From Firmicutes bacterium HGW-Firmicutes-4 (GTDB taxonomy: Bacteria > Bacillota > Clostridia > Eubacteriales > Eubacteriaceae), in assembly GCA_002841405.1 (NCBI GenBank), contig PGZR01000003.1:1-64000 (forward strand): DNA of 64,000 nucleotides. Reading direction: 5' to 3'. Position 1 is the first letter of the stretch. Every line of letters begins with the position of its first letter. The notes under the pieces are model-generated. The model worked only from the letters and a program-made list of their open reading frames with translations. It had not been told where the DNA came from and ran no database searches. This document shows positions 18,604 to 26,806 of this stretch, one piece after another. The position numbers and the translations under genes were made by a program.

Positions 18604-19783
18604 TGATTGCATTCTCCTGTTTCGACATAGCATTTTGAATTTTGAGATGAATATCAGTACCACGGGTACGTTTTGATTTGATAATGGCACTGTTGTTAGC
18701 CACCGCAACTAGCATTTGTCCCAATGCATGGGACAGACCGATTGGTACGGCGTTGCCGATCTGACAATATTTTGCTGTCGTGGTTCCTGCAAAAACCCAA
18801 TCGTCAGGAAATTGTTGAATGCGCGCATATTCGGTCACGCTCAGGGGACGATCCTTGGTAGGGTGACATAGCATGGAAGCTTTTTGAACTGGCGTCGTCA
18901 CCAGGGTAGGCGAAGGCTGATCATAGGATAGACGTCGGTAGAATCCAACCTTTCCACCACCAGATAGATAGGCTCCGCCCATGGCTTCTTTGATAAGATC
19001 TGGGGGCAAGTCTTTCCAGTTGCCGCCTTCGGGTACCATTTTTAAAAAATCTAAGCGATCTTTGCTAAAGCTGGCGCATTCGCCGGGATTATCTTCCAGA
19101 TCAAAAATTGCATCTCGTAGGGTATGCCACAGGTAATCTTTTTTCTGATGCAACTGAAAATGTGACGGCATGGGGAGAAAAATATTTTCATGATCACGAC
19201 TGCCGATAATAATCAGCCGTTCACGGAATTGCGGAACCCCATAATTGACAGCATCCAGCACGCCATAAATGGTTGTATAACCCAATTTTTCAAACTCATC
19301 AAGAACAATTTTGAAAACGGATCCCCGTTGGGACAGGGGATCCTTGTTTTCTTTATTGCGTTCTGATAGAGGGACATGATTGATAGAGGAAGAAATTAAA
19401 CCTTTAACATTTTCCATAATAAAGAAACGTGGCCGGATGGCATCAATCATGCGGATATAATCCATAAAGAGGCTACCTCGGGGATCGTTGATCCCCAGCC
19501 GCTTGCCTGCCGTTGAAAATGGCTGGCAAGGTGGTCCGCCACAGATTAAAAAAGGTTCTTCTCGGGCCAGTCCAGAAAGTTTTAAAACTTCTCCAGCGCT
19601 TATTTTTCGGATATCGCCGTCAATGACACTGTGGCCGTTGAGTCTCATGGTTGATACACAGGCCTTGTCAATATCCTGACCAATTTGAATGTTTAACCCG
19701 GCCTGCATCAGACCAATATCCAAACCCATGCCACCTGAAAATAACGAGATGACTGAGGAATCATTTTTTTGTAGTGCTGACAT
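18593..19783 (-). CDS. DNA (cytosine-5) methyltransferase
   Basis: A 396-residue C5-methyltransferase. Motif I is LFSGGMGLDIG near residue 14, the catalytic cysteine is Cys86 in GGPPCQPFS, motif VI is MENVKG near residue 120, and motif VIII is QFRERLIIIGSR. The conserved QIGNAVP near residue 350 is motif X-like. It methylates DNA at the site that the adjacent endonuclease would cut. The target recognition region is around residues 200-320. The two genes form a minus-strand operon ended by a strong terminator. An isolated R-M pair flanked by unrelated genes suggests horizontal gain. Confidence 0.95.
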   Translation of the reverse strand: MSALQKNDSSVISLFSGGMGLDIGLMQAGLNIQIGQDIDKACVSTMRLNGHSVIDGDIRKISAGEVLKLSGLAREEPFLICGGPPCQPFSTAGKRLGINDPRGSLFMDYIRMIDAIRPRFFIMENVKGLISSSINHVPLSERNKENKDPLSQRGSVFKIVLDEFEKLGYTTIYGVLDAVNYGVPQFRERLIIIGSRDHENIFLPMPSHFQLHQKKDYLWHTLRDAIFDLEDNPGECASFSKDRLDFLKMVPEGGNWKDLPPDLIKEAMGGAYLSGGGKVGFYRRLSYDQPSPTLVTTPVQKASMLCHPTKDRPLSVTEYARIQQFPDDWVFAGTTTAKYCQIGNAVPIGLSHALGQMLVAVANNSAIIKSKRTRGTDIHLKIQNAMSKQENAINGY

Positions 19784-20077
19784 AATTATTCACCATTTTT
19801 CTTTTAGTAATTTGGTTATATTATAGCATATTTTATTGAGATTAGATAGAACAAATGAAACAGATGATCGTATTGCTTTGTGGTGGGATGGAAAAAAATC
19901 AAATAAACCAATAGCACGATGGCAATTGGGTCTGGGGTAGCACAAAGAGTCCCGGCCTAGCATGGCTACCATCGGAAGCCTGGATCAGGATAATCTTTCG
20001 GGGCCTGGGATGAAAGATTGACAACTTTATTATTTAGCAAAATTATGATAAAACAAACAAAAAAGGAGGTGCTGGCT

Positions 20078-20248
20078 ATGAGTGATGAAGCCACTCAAAA
20101 ACGTCTATTTGACAGCGAAGTCTATTTTAAATTAAAAGAGGCGGAGTTGGAAGCCCAACAAACCAGTCAGCGTTATTTGCATAAGCTAGTGTTTGCGAAC
20201 TTAAAGAAAACGCTTGAAGCAAAGGTTGAATATCGTGAAGATTTATAA
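20078..20248 (+). CDS. Small hypothetical protein (56 aa)
   Basis: The ATG at 20078 follows AAAAGGAGGTGCTGGCT, a very strong site, and gives a charged helical protein (SDEATQKRLFDSEVYFKLKE at the start). A longer frame from 20018 lacks a site. A second frame overlaps its end from a GTG at 20235 (KIYKTSPEFFKDLLIL), which could be a truncated second gene of a toxin-antitoxin-like pair, but it soon runs into a terminator hairpin. I do not recognise the family. Confidence 0.55.
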   Translation: MSDEATQKRLFDSEVYFKLKEAELEAQQTSQRYLHKLVFANLKKTLEAKVEYREDL

Positions 20249-20364
20249 AACTTCACCGGAATTTTTCAAAGACCTTTTAATCTTGACAAGCCAACAATGG
20301 TTCCAAAACTTTGATCAATTGACACCTAAAAACTGCCCGGACAGCCCCGGCTGTTACCGCAATA

Positions 20365-20396
20365 AAAAAGCAGCGCTGTTTCAGGCGCTGCTTTTT
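20365..20396. terminator. Bidirectional terminator
   Basis: AAAAAGCAGCGC (20365-20376) and GCGCTGCTTTTT (20385-20396) form a perfect 12-bp stem with an eight-base loop. It can end both the small gene on the left and the minus-strand sensor gene on the right. Confidence 0.9.
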
Positions 20397-20457
20397 ATCG
20401 GCCGATTTTTGCGGAACAATCTCCAGTCGTCCCGGTTTGAACGGTTTTGATGGCGTT

Positions 20458-23319
20458 TCAAATAATCTCTTCTTTAATCAGGATTGCCACGATATGAGGG
20501 TCGAATTGGGTGCCGGCACAATCAATCAGAACTTGTTTGGCTTTTTCAACCGACAGGCCGTTTTTGCGGTAAGGGCGTGACGCCGTCATCGCGTCATAGG
20601 CGTCAGCAATGGTGATAATGCGCGACTCGATGGGAATGTCATCACCTTTGATGCCGCTGGGATAGCCGGTACCATCCCATCTTTCATGGTGACTCAAAAC
20701 GCCTTTGGCAATGTTGGCAAATTCATTGGTGGCGGTCAACATCCGATAGCCGATGGCGGGATGCTTTTTAATTTCGTTATATTCGGCTTCGGTGAGCCGT
20801 TGCGGTTTCTCAAGGATATCTCCGGAAACGATGATTTTACCGATATCGTGCAATAATCCCAGGGTGGCAATGTCATCGATCCGATGCGGCGAGAAATGCA
20901 AGGCTGTGGCGATCTTGACCGCCAGGTCTTTAACCCGATGCGAGTGGCTTTCTTCCCGGGGACTTTTCTCATACAGGGTGTTCATGATCGTTTTGATGGT
21001 CAGGCCCCGAACCCCCTGACTTTCGCTCATTTTTCTTTTGTACATGTATTCCTCAGCATTTTTGAAAACAGCCTCTAAATTCATGGAATGGTCTGTTTTT
21101 GTATCCCAACCAAAAGCGATTGACAGGATCCCGTTGCCGGTTTCTAATTGACTGCATCCCTGATTCATGCGATCGACAATTTTTTGGGCTTCATCGGCGG
21201 TTGTTTGTGGCATCAGAATCACAAACTCGTCGCCGCCCCAGCGCGCCGCGATATCATCGGCTCGCAGACAGGTTCTAAATAAAGTCGCGGTTTGTTTTAA
21301 CAAGACATCCCCATGATGATGGCCAAAGGCATCATTGGTCAGCTTCAGGCCATTCAAGTCGGCCATGATGATGGTCAGGGGATAGTTTCTGGGGGTATCG
21401 AGCCGTCCCATTTCCGCTTCAAAAAAGCGGCGATTGTAGAGTCCGGTCAGGGCATCATGGAAACTGAGATATTCAATCTGTCGGCTTTGGGCTCTTTTTT
21501 GGGTCACATCACGAAAGACGAGGACCACGCCAAGCATTTCATGGTATTGATTGTTAATCGGTGAGGCACTGTCCTCCAGCAGATAACATTGGCCATCCCT
21601 GGCGGTTAAGATGGCGTGATTGCTGATCTCATAAGGGAGGCCCGATTTTAACACCGTGCTGACCGGGTCAATGATTTCATAGTTGGGATCTTCATGTGAT
21701 AGGCGGAGGACTTCCTGATAATACATCCCTTTGGCTTCGGCTTCGGTCCAGCCTGTCATCTCGGCACAGACCTTATTGATGAGCTCGATTCTTTCATTTA
21801 AGTCGACAACCAGGACCCCGTCACCGATTGAGACTAAGGTCGATAAATATTTATTTTTTTCAATCTCAAGTTCGTCCCGGTATTTCGATTTTTCGATCAT
21901 ATTCCAGACGCCACTCATCAGCGCTGTCACCTGATAGATATCATTTTCATCGTAATCAATCGGGCGATTGGCCAGCCCGACGGTGGCGACGATGTGCGAA
22001 TCGGCAAAAACCGGCACCCCCATCCATTTATCGAGTTTAACATGGCCCTGGGGATAGCCTTTTTTGAGCGGATCCGGTTTGCTGAAGTCATTGATGATCA
22101 GGGGCTTTCGCTGGCGGATGACCTCACCCCAAATACCCACGGAATCTAATTGATAGACGGTCTTTTTCTCGGCCACCAGACAGGCGCTCATCACCCCTTT
22201 TGACCATGAATTGAGGGTGAGCTGGTTAGTTGCTTCGTCGAATAAATAGATATAGCCAAACTCACTGCCCGTCATTTTGATCAATTCATTCAGGACATAA
22301 TCGAGTCGATCAGTGACCGAACTATAGTCTTGATTCATCACGTTGAACATAATGGTGTTACGAAAGAGATTATTTTCTAATTTTGCGGTTTGTCGTTTGA
22401 CTTCTTTGCGAATCATGATAAAAGAAAATAACAGCAGAACCACAAAGACGGCCACCAGGGCGCTCAAAAAATAGATCGCGATTTGGGTATAGTCCGGTTT
22501 GGGATCGACCAGAAAGGGGAACCATTTGATATAGAGGGCCTCATAGGTGCCGTTTTCCGAGACGATCGCCAGGCCTTCATTGAGTGCGGCTAACAGCTCC
22601 TTGTCGCCTTCTTTAACGGCAAAGCAGAACTTCTGCTCAAAGCCACTAAGGGAAACCTTGACCCGTTCAACCCCATCGTCAGACAGGCGGGTAACGGCTT
22701 CAATATTTTCGATGTTCAAGTCATTAATTAACTTCTGGCCCACCAGGCTCTGGGCCAGCACGGCATCATGAGAGCCGGAACTGAGCAAGGAAAAGGCCTC
22801 GGCATAGGTATCAACGAGAATCAGGTTGTCGGTAAAATGCATGCTTTCGGCATAGTCCTGAGCATTATCGCCTTTCATGACGATGATTTCTTTGCCATAC
22901 AAATCGGCTTCGGAGGTGATTTTGGTGTCATCCTGACGGACAAAAATATTGCCGCGCATGACAATATAGGGCACCGTAAAATCAAAATACTGATCCCGTT
23001 CGGCGGAGTAACCAACCAGTGGCAGGACATCGAGCTGGCCATCTTCCAGTTCGGCTTTGATCGTTGCCCAATGATCGACTTTGAACTCAATCGTCAGCCC
23101 CATTTCATTGGCCACCGCCTGTAACAGCTCCACTGAAAAACCATCGGCCTGGCCATCGGTGACCACCGAAAAGGGCGGATAATCGTATTCGGTGGCACTT
23201 TTTAAGACCTGCTTTGGCGCTGCCATGGCATGGGCGGTCAACGGGTTAGCCGTGATGTAAAAACAGAGCACCGCACCGATAAGCCCAAGTAGCATCATGA
23301 TCCTTATTCTAACTTTCAT
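20458..23319 (-). CDS. Sensor protein: SBP3, GAF, PAS, GGDEF and HD-GYP domains
   Basis: A 953-residue cyclic-di-GMP protein. After a signal helix (MMLLGLIGAVLCFYI), a periplasmic amino-acid-binding-type domain (SBP_bac_3) covers about residues 40-265, then a membrane helix (IAIYFLSALVAVFVVLLLF), a GAF domain (about 330-480), a PAS domain (about 495-620), GGDEF with an intact RWGGDEFVIL motif, and HD-GYP with LLHDIGK and HHERWDGTGYP. Both synthesis and breakdown of c-di-GMP are therefore possible. The start at 23319 has TGGAGGTTAGTT upstream; the open frame begins 24 codons earlier without support. It probably responds to an external solute. Confidence 0.93.
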   Translation of the reverse strand: MKVRIRIMMLLGLIGAVLCFYITANPLTAHAMAAPKQVLKSATEYDYPPFSVVTDGQADGFSVELLQAVANEMGLTIEFKVDHWATIKAELEDGQLDVLPLVGYSAERDQYFDFTVPYIVMRGNIFVRQDDTKITSEADLYGKEIIVMKGDNAQDYAESMHFTDNLILVDTYAEAFSLLSSGSHDAVLAQSLVGQKLINDLNIENIEAVTRLSDDGVERVKVSLSGFEQKFCFAVKEGDKELLAALNEGLAIVSENGTYEALYIKWFPFLVDPKPDYTQIAIYFLSALVAVFVVLLLFSFIMIRKEVKRQTAKLENNLFRNTIMFNVMNQDYSSVTDRLDYVLNELIKMTGSEFGYIYLFDEATNQLTLNSWSKGVMSACLVAEKKTVYQLDSVGIWGEVIRQRKPLIINDFSKPDPLKKGYPQGHVKLDKWMGVPVFADSHIVATVGLANRPIDYDENDIYQVTALMSGVWNMIEKSKYRDELEIEKNKYLSTLVSIGDGVLVVDLNERIELINKVCAEMTGWTEAEAKGMYYQEVLRLSHEDPNYEIIDPVSTVLKSGLPYEISNHAILTARDGQCYLLEDSASPINNQYHEMLGVVLVFRDVTQKRAQSRQIEYLSFHDALTGLYNRRFFEAEMGRLDTPRNYPLTIIMADLNGLKLTNDAFGHHHGDVLLKQTATLFRTCLRADDIAARWGGDEFVILMPQTTADEAQKIVDRMNQGCSQLETGNGILSIAFGWDTKTDHSMNLEAVFKNAEEYMYKRKMSESQGVRGLTIKTIMNTLYEKSPREESHSHRVKDLAVKIATALHFSPHRIDDIATLGLLHDIGKIIVSGDILEKPQRLTEAEYNEIKKHPAIGYRMLTATNEFANIAKGVLSHHERWDGTGYPSGIKGDDIPIESRIITIADAYDAMTASRPYRKNGLSVEKAKQVLIDCAGTQFDPHIVAILIKEEII

Positions 23320-23448
23320 AACTAACCTCCAGAAAAAGTTTGTAAAATAGCAGACGTTGAAGCATAATCTGGTTTTGTAGAAGTTAATCATAACATGGCA
23401 GGGGGGTGCCTGACAATCATTTAGCGGTAATATTTGTTTGGCTTAAAT

Positions 23449-23476
23449 AAAGCAGCGAGGCTCAACTCGCTGCTTT
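23449..23476. terminator. Terminator-like hairpin
   Basis: AAAGCAGCGAG (23449-23459) and CTCGCTGCTTT (23466-23476) form an 11-bp stem with a six-base loop and flanking A and T tracts. It lies between two minus-strand genes and should end the protease gene. Confidence 0.85.
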
Positions 23477-23517
23477 TTGATTGTCGATTTTTCCGGTATT
23501 GTTCAGATGTTACCCAC

Positions 23518-23566
23518 CCGCATATCAGCGTTTCAATAGCCATCAGCAGATCGGTGCGGGTGGCGG
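23518..23566 (-). pseudogene. Decayed C-terminus of a DUF3298-type exoprotein
   Basis: On the minus strand this stretch encodes TRTDLLMAIETLI, closely matching the last residues SRTDLLVDIKTLI of the ChW/DUF3298 protein at 15699. No start or upstream domain remains. It lies just after the ChW-repeat protease, so a longer fusion or neighbouring gene was probably lost here. Confidence 0.55.
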
Positions 23567-23600
23567 GGGGGGATGACGCGCGCCACCCAACAGAGCAGTA

Positions 23601-25748
23601 TCAATTCGTTTCCAGATAAGCCGGTTCATTGGCGTCGACGCTAAAGTTGGTACCCTTGGGAACCACTTCGATCTGGATCGCTTCGAGACGGTAGCCGTAG
23701 CCGGAGGTGCCGGCCATCTGGCCGTTTTTGCCCCAGCCCATCCAGCCGATATTCTGGCAATGAACCCGGTAATAGACATCAAATTTGTCGGCATCAGCGC
23801 CGACTAACTTAATCTCGATGGCTTCCAGCCGCAGCCCCAACCCCGAGGTGCCGCTGATCTCTTTGTCATAGTGCCAGGGTGCCCAGCCGATATTCTGAAT
23901 ATGGGTACGATAGGCAATGCCGAGGTCATAATCGGATTGGACCAGTTGTATCTGGATCGCTTCCAGCCGGTAGCCGTAGCCCGAGGTGCCGGAGACTTCG
24001 CCGTTTTTGCAGTCATACTGCCAGCCGACGTTTTGGATATGGGTGCGGTAATAGACATCAACGCCGCCGGTAGCGGCACTCTTGACGGTAATGGTGTAGC
24101 TGGTGGTTTTGCCGCCGACGGTGATGGTCAGGGTTTTGGTGCCCGCCGTGGTGGTGTCAAAGCCGCTGACATTGGCCGCGGTGAGGGTCTCGGTGCGGGT
24201 CGAACCATCGCTGTAGCGGCCGGTGACGACCAGACCGGACAGATCCAGGGACTCACCAATCTGATAGCTCAGCTTATTGGCCGGACTGGTAATCTCGATG
24301 CCTGTCAGGGTGGCGACGCTTTGGCCGCCGGTAAAGGCTTTGATGCAGACACTTTCATTATCATAATAACCGGAGTCATACCAGATGTCGCTGCCAGTGC
24401 CCCGGGTAAAGCTCTCACCGCCATTGGCACTGGCGCTGCTGCTGTAGTTGGCGACGGCCCGCTCGGTGGGAATCTGGTATTCATTATTGGGGGTCGTATA
24501 TTTGATCACCACGGCAAATTTCTGGTTGGCTGTCAAGCTGACCGGGGTGTTGAGAGCGACGGTGTAATAGCCGCCATAGGCAAAGTTGGCGGTTTGGGTT
24601 GCGCGCAGCTGGCCACTACTGGGGTTGTCGGCCGCAACATCGGTATAGATGCTGATTTCGGCGGTGGTGTTGGCACTCATCGAGTAGGTAGCTATGGCGG
24701 TCAGGTTTTCGCTGGCCGCGGCGGTAAAGATATTGGCGCCCCAGGCCGAGCCATCAGCGGTGGTATAACCGCGGCTCCCGGTATTGCCGAGGGGATCATA
24801 CTGGTAGATGCGACCGTAATTGCTGGTGGCTTCGGCGTTATTGAAGACCGTCGCAGCTTCGCCGGCATGGGTGTCATAATAGGAAAGGTAGAAATAGCCA
24901 CCGTCGCCCCAGTTGGGGCCCCAGCTGTTTTTGATAATCCAGGCGCCGTTGCCCGGGGCCGTCAGGGGAAACAGGCTGCGGTCAAAATTGTCATCCCAGC
25001 CGACAATCGTTACGGCGTGATCGGTGGGGTTGCTGCCATTATAGTACAGGGCGGCAGCGTCGGCATTATAGTAAGAGCTGGAGTTGGTGGAACTGGCATA
25101 AATGGAGGTATAGACGGCGCCGCTGTCCATCAAAGCCTGTTTAATGGCCGTTGCCGATTTGGGCAGGTTTTCGGCCTGCTGAACGTGATAAACCGGGGCC
25201 AGTCCGATTTTTTTAGAGCTGCCATAGGGATCGCTGCTTTCACTGACCGGACCGCTCCAGCGGGTCAGGTAGGCCATCGCCATGTCGGCGTTGCCGGGAT
25301 CTTCGGGCCCGGAATCAAAACCATGATTCCAGCGCAGGTTGTTTTCGGACAGATCGACGGTGGCCGTCGGTTTCAGGGTTGATTCCAGCGAAGCCAGGCT
25401 GGCAAAGGCCCAGCAGACGTTATAGGTGCCCTGATGGCGGACGTCGGTGACCCGGCCGAGGCTGCGCAGATCATAACTGGCCGGAAAGCTGGCCGCGGTG
25501 TCAAGACTGGCGTCCACCGGGGCTTCTACCCGGACCACGGGTGGCGGCATATAGCCCAGACCATAGCCGTCGGCGGTGCTGGTTGTCAGGGTGCCGGCTT
25601 CGCGGTCGGCCAGGTACTGGACAAAAGCGGGATTTAAGGGGGCCGTTGTGGGGGCGGTGTCATCAGCCCAGACCGACTGGGGGAGCACCAGCAAACAGAC
25701 CAGACCGAACAGGATCAGCGAAACGCGGTGTTTGAATCGTTTTTTCAT
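23601..25748 (-). CDS. Secreted papain-like (C1A) protease with Big_3 and three ChW repeats
   Basis: A 715-residue exoprotein. The signal peptide (SLILFGLVCLLVLPQSVWA) ends near residue 28. The C1 protease domain has Gln106 and Cys112 in HQGTYNVCWAF, the catalytic His near 243 in TDHAVTIVGWDD, and Asn near 272 in IIKNSWGPNWG, so it should be active. A beta-rich domain follows, then a Big_3-like Ig domain (GESLDLSGLVVTGRYSDGST) near residue 500. Three ChW repeats end the protein (HIQNVGWQYDCKNGE, HIQNIGWAPWHYDKE, HCQNIGWMGWGKNGQ). The start at 25748 follows AAGGATGTTCCCAA. It is likely surface-bound through the ChW repeats. Confidence 0.93.
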   Translation of the reverse strand: MKKRFKHRVSLILFGLVCLLVLPQSVWADDTAPTTAPLNPAFVQYLADREAGTLTTSTADGYGLGYMPPPVVRVEAPVDASLDTAASFPASYDLRSLGRVTDVRHQGTYNVCWAFASLASLESTLKPTATVDLSENNLRWNHGFDSGPEDPGNADMAMAYLTRWSGPVSESSDPYGSSKKIGLAPVYHVQQAENLPKSATAIKQALMDSGAVYTSIYASSTNSSSYYNADAAALYYNGSNPTDHAVTIVGWDDNFDRSLFPLTAPGNGAWIIKNSWGPNWGDGGYFYLSYYDTHAGEAATVFNNAEATSNYGRIYQYDPLGNTGSRGYTTADGSAWGANIFTAAASENLTAIATYSMSANTTAEISIYTDVAADNPSSGQLRATQTANFAYGGYYTVALNTPVSLTANQKFAVVIKYTTPNNEYQIPTERAVANYSSSASANGGESFTRGTGSDIWYDSGYYDNESVCIKAFTGGQSVATLTGIEITSPANKLSYQIGESLDLSGLVVTGRYSDGSTRTETLTAANVSGFDTTTAGTKTLTITVGGKTTSYTITVKSAATGGVDVYYRTHIQNVGWQYDCKNGEVSGTSGYGYRLEAIQIQLVQSDYDLGIAYRTHIQNIGWAPWHYDKEISGTSGLGLRLEAIEIKLVGADADKFDVYYRVHCQNIGWMGWGKNGQMAGTSGYGYRLEAIQIEVVPKGTNFSVDANEPAYLETN

Positions 25749-25995
25749 TTGGGAACATCCTTTCTTTAAAACAGAATCGCTGCTGGCCACGGCTATCATT
25801 GTAAAGAACTTGTTTCTTTACCAGAGATATACCTGTTGAGGGTGGTTTTAATCATAAAATTTTAATATTTTCTTCGGGACGCTCTTAACGCGGCGTTTTT
25901 ATTTTGCCTGGAATCGGCTGATAGTCGCTGCCCAAAAAGGGTAAATAAGGATCATAACGATTAAGTTTTAATGTGAATGAAAGAGGGATAAGACC

Positions 25996-26631
25996 ATGAA
26001 ATTAACAAAAATCAGACCGCGCCGCTGGGGCGTCGCTGTGCTGGTGGGGGGGATCCTGGTGCTCGGCGGCTGTACGGCGCCAGCCACGGATAAACCCACC
26101 GCGGCCAGCCGCACCGACAAGACCGGGACGGCCATTATCAGCCCGGCGGCGGCCGCAGCGGCCCAGCAGGCCCTGCAATTTTACCACACCGTGACCCTGG
26201 ATGAGACCCGGGCCCAGGTGGAAACCACCCTGGGGGTCGCCGGAGAGATCCAGCCCGATGGCCAGGTCGGCTATCGGAATCCGGACAGCGGTTATGGGGT
26301 GCTGATCACCTACACTCAAGATGATACGGTCTTCGCCAAACGGCTGCTGTCGACGGCGCTGGCCCCGGAACTGGCGGCCCTCAATCCCTTCCCGGTGACG
26401 GACAAACAGGCTTACCGGATGGCGGCGGGGATGCCTTTTTATGAGGTCCAGGATGTGATGGGCAGCGACGGCATCGAAATCAGCCTGAGCCGACCGGAGC
26501 CCTGCAGCCCCAAACAGGTCACCGGTCTGGGCTGGTTTAACCCCGACGGCTCCTATGCCGTGGTGTACCTCAATCTACCCACCGGGGAGGTGATCCGCTC
26601 GGAGTTTGTGCCAGGATCACAACCGGATTAA
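25996..26631 (+). CDS. Putative lipoprotein
   Basis: A 211-residue protein whose N-terminus (RRWGVAVLVGGILVLGGC) is a lipoprotein signal with lipobox LGGC, so the cysteine at residue 26 would be acylated. The mature part contains two related halves, each starting with a short helix and a GxDGxxxY strand pattern (DETRAQVETTLGVAGE, then FYEVQDVMGSDG). This resembles the fold of SmpA/BLIP-like small lipoproteins, but only by pattern. AGAGGGATAAGACC precedes the start. No partner gene is evident. Confidence 0.8.
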   Translation: MKLTKIRPRRWGVAVLVGGILVLGGCTAPATDKPTAASRTDKTGTAIISPAAAAAAQQALQFYHTVTLDETRAQVETTLGVAGEIQPDGQVGYRNPDSGYGVLITYTQDDTVFAKRLLSTALAPELAALNPFPVTDKQAYRMAAGMPFYEVQDVMGSDGIEISLSRPEPCSPKQVTGLGWFNPDGSYAVVYLNLPTGEVIRSEFVPGSQPD

Positions 26632-26806
26632 CCCCGTTGATGGTGTTGGTGGGGTGAAGCGCAGTGTAAAAATGATCTAAGGCAAAAACTTGCTTACAAA
26701 AAAACTGTTCGCCTAGCGATATCCCCTCCCCAACCGTGTTTGAAACGTCATAAAAAGGGTATGAACCAAGGAATAAGCAATTTTATTAAATTAGGAAGTG
26801 AAATCG

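Noticed and set aside
20214-20450. Frame overlapping the 56-aa gene, starting KIYKTSPEFFKD from GTG 20235
   Set aside because: It could be a truncated partner gene, but it reads through a terminator hairpin and shows no conserved pattern; mentioned only as a possibility.
23871-25382. Long plus-strand open frame (503 codons) opposite the papain-like protease
   Set aside because: It is the antisense shadow of a GC-rich gene, is glycine/valine-rich with no domain, and has no ribosome site; the minus-strand protein has all catalytic motifs.
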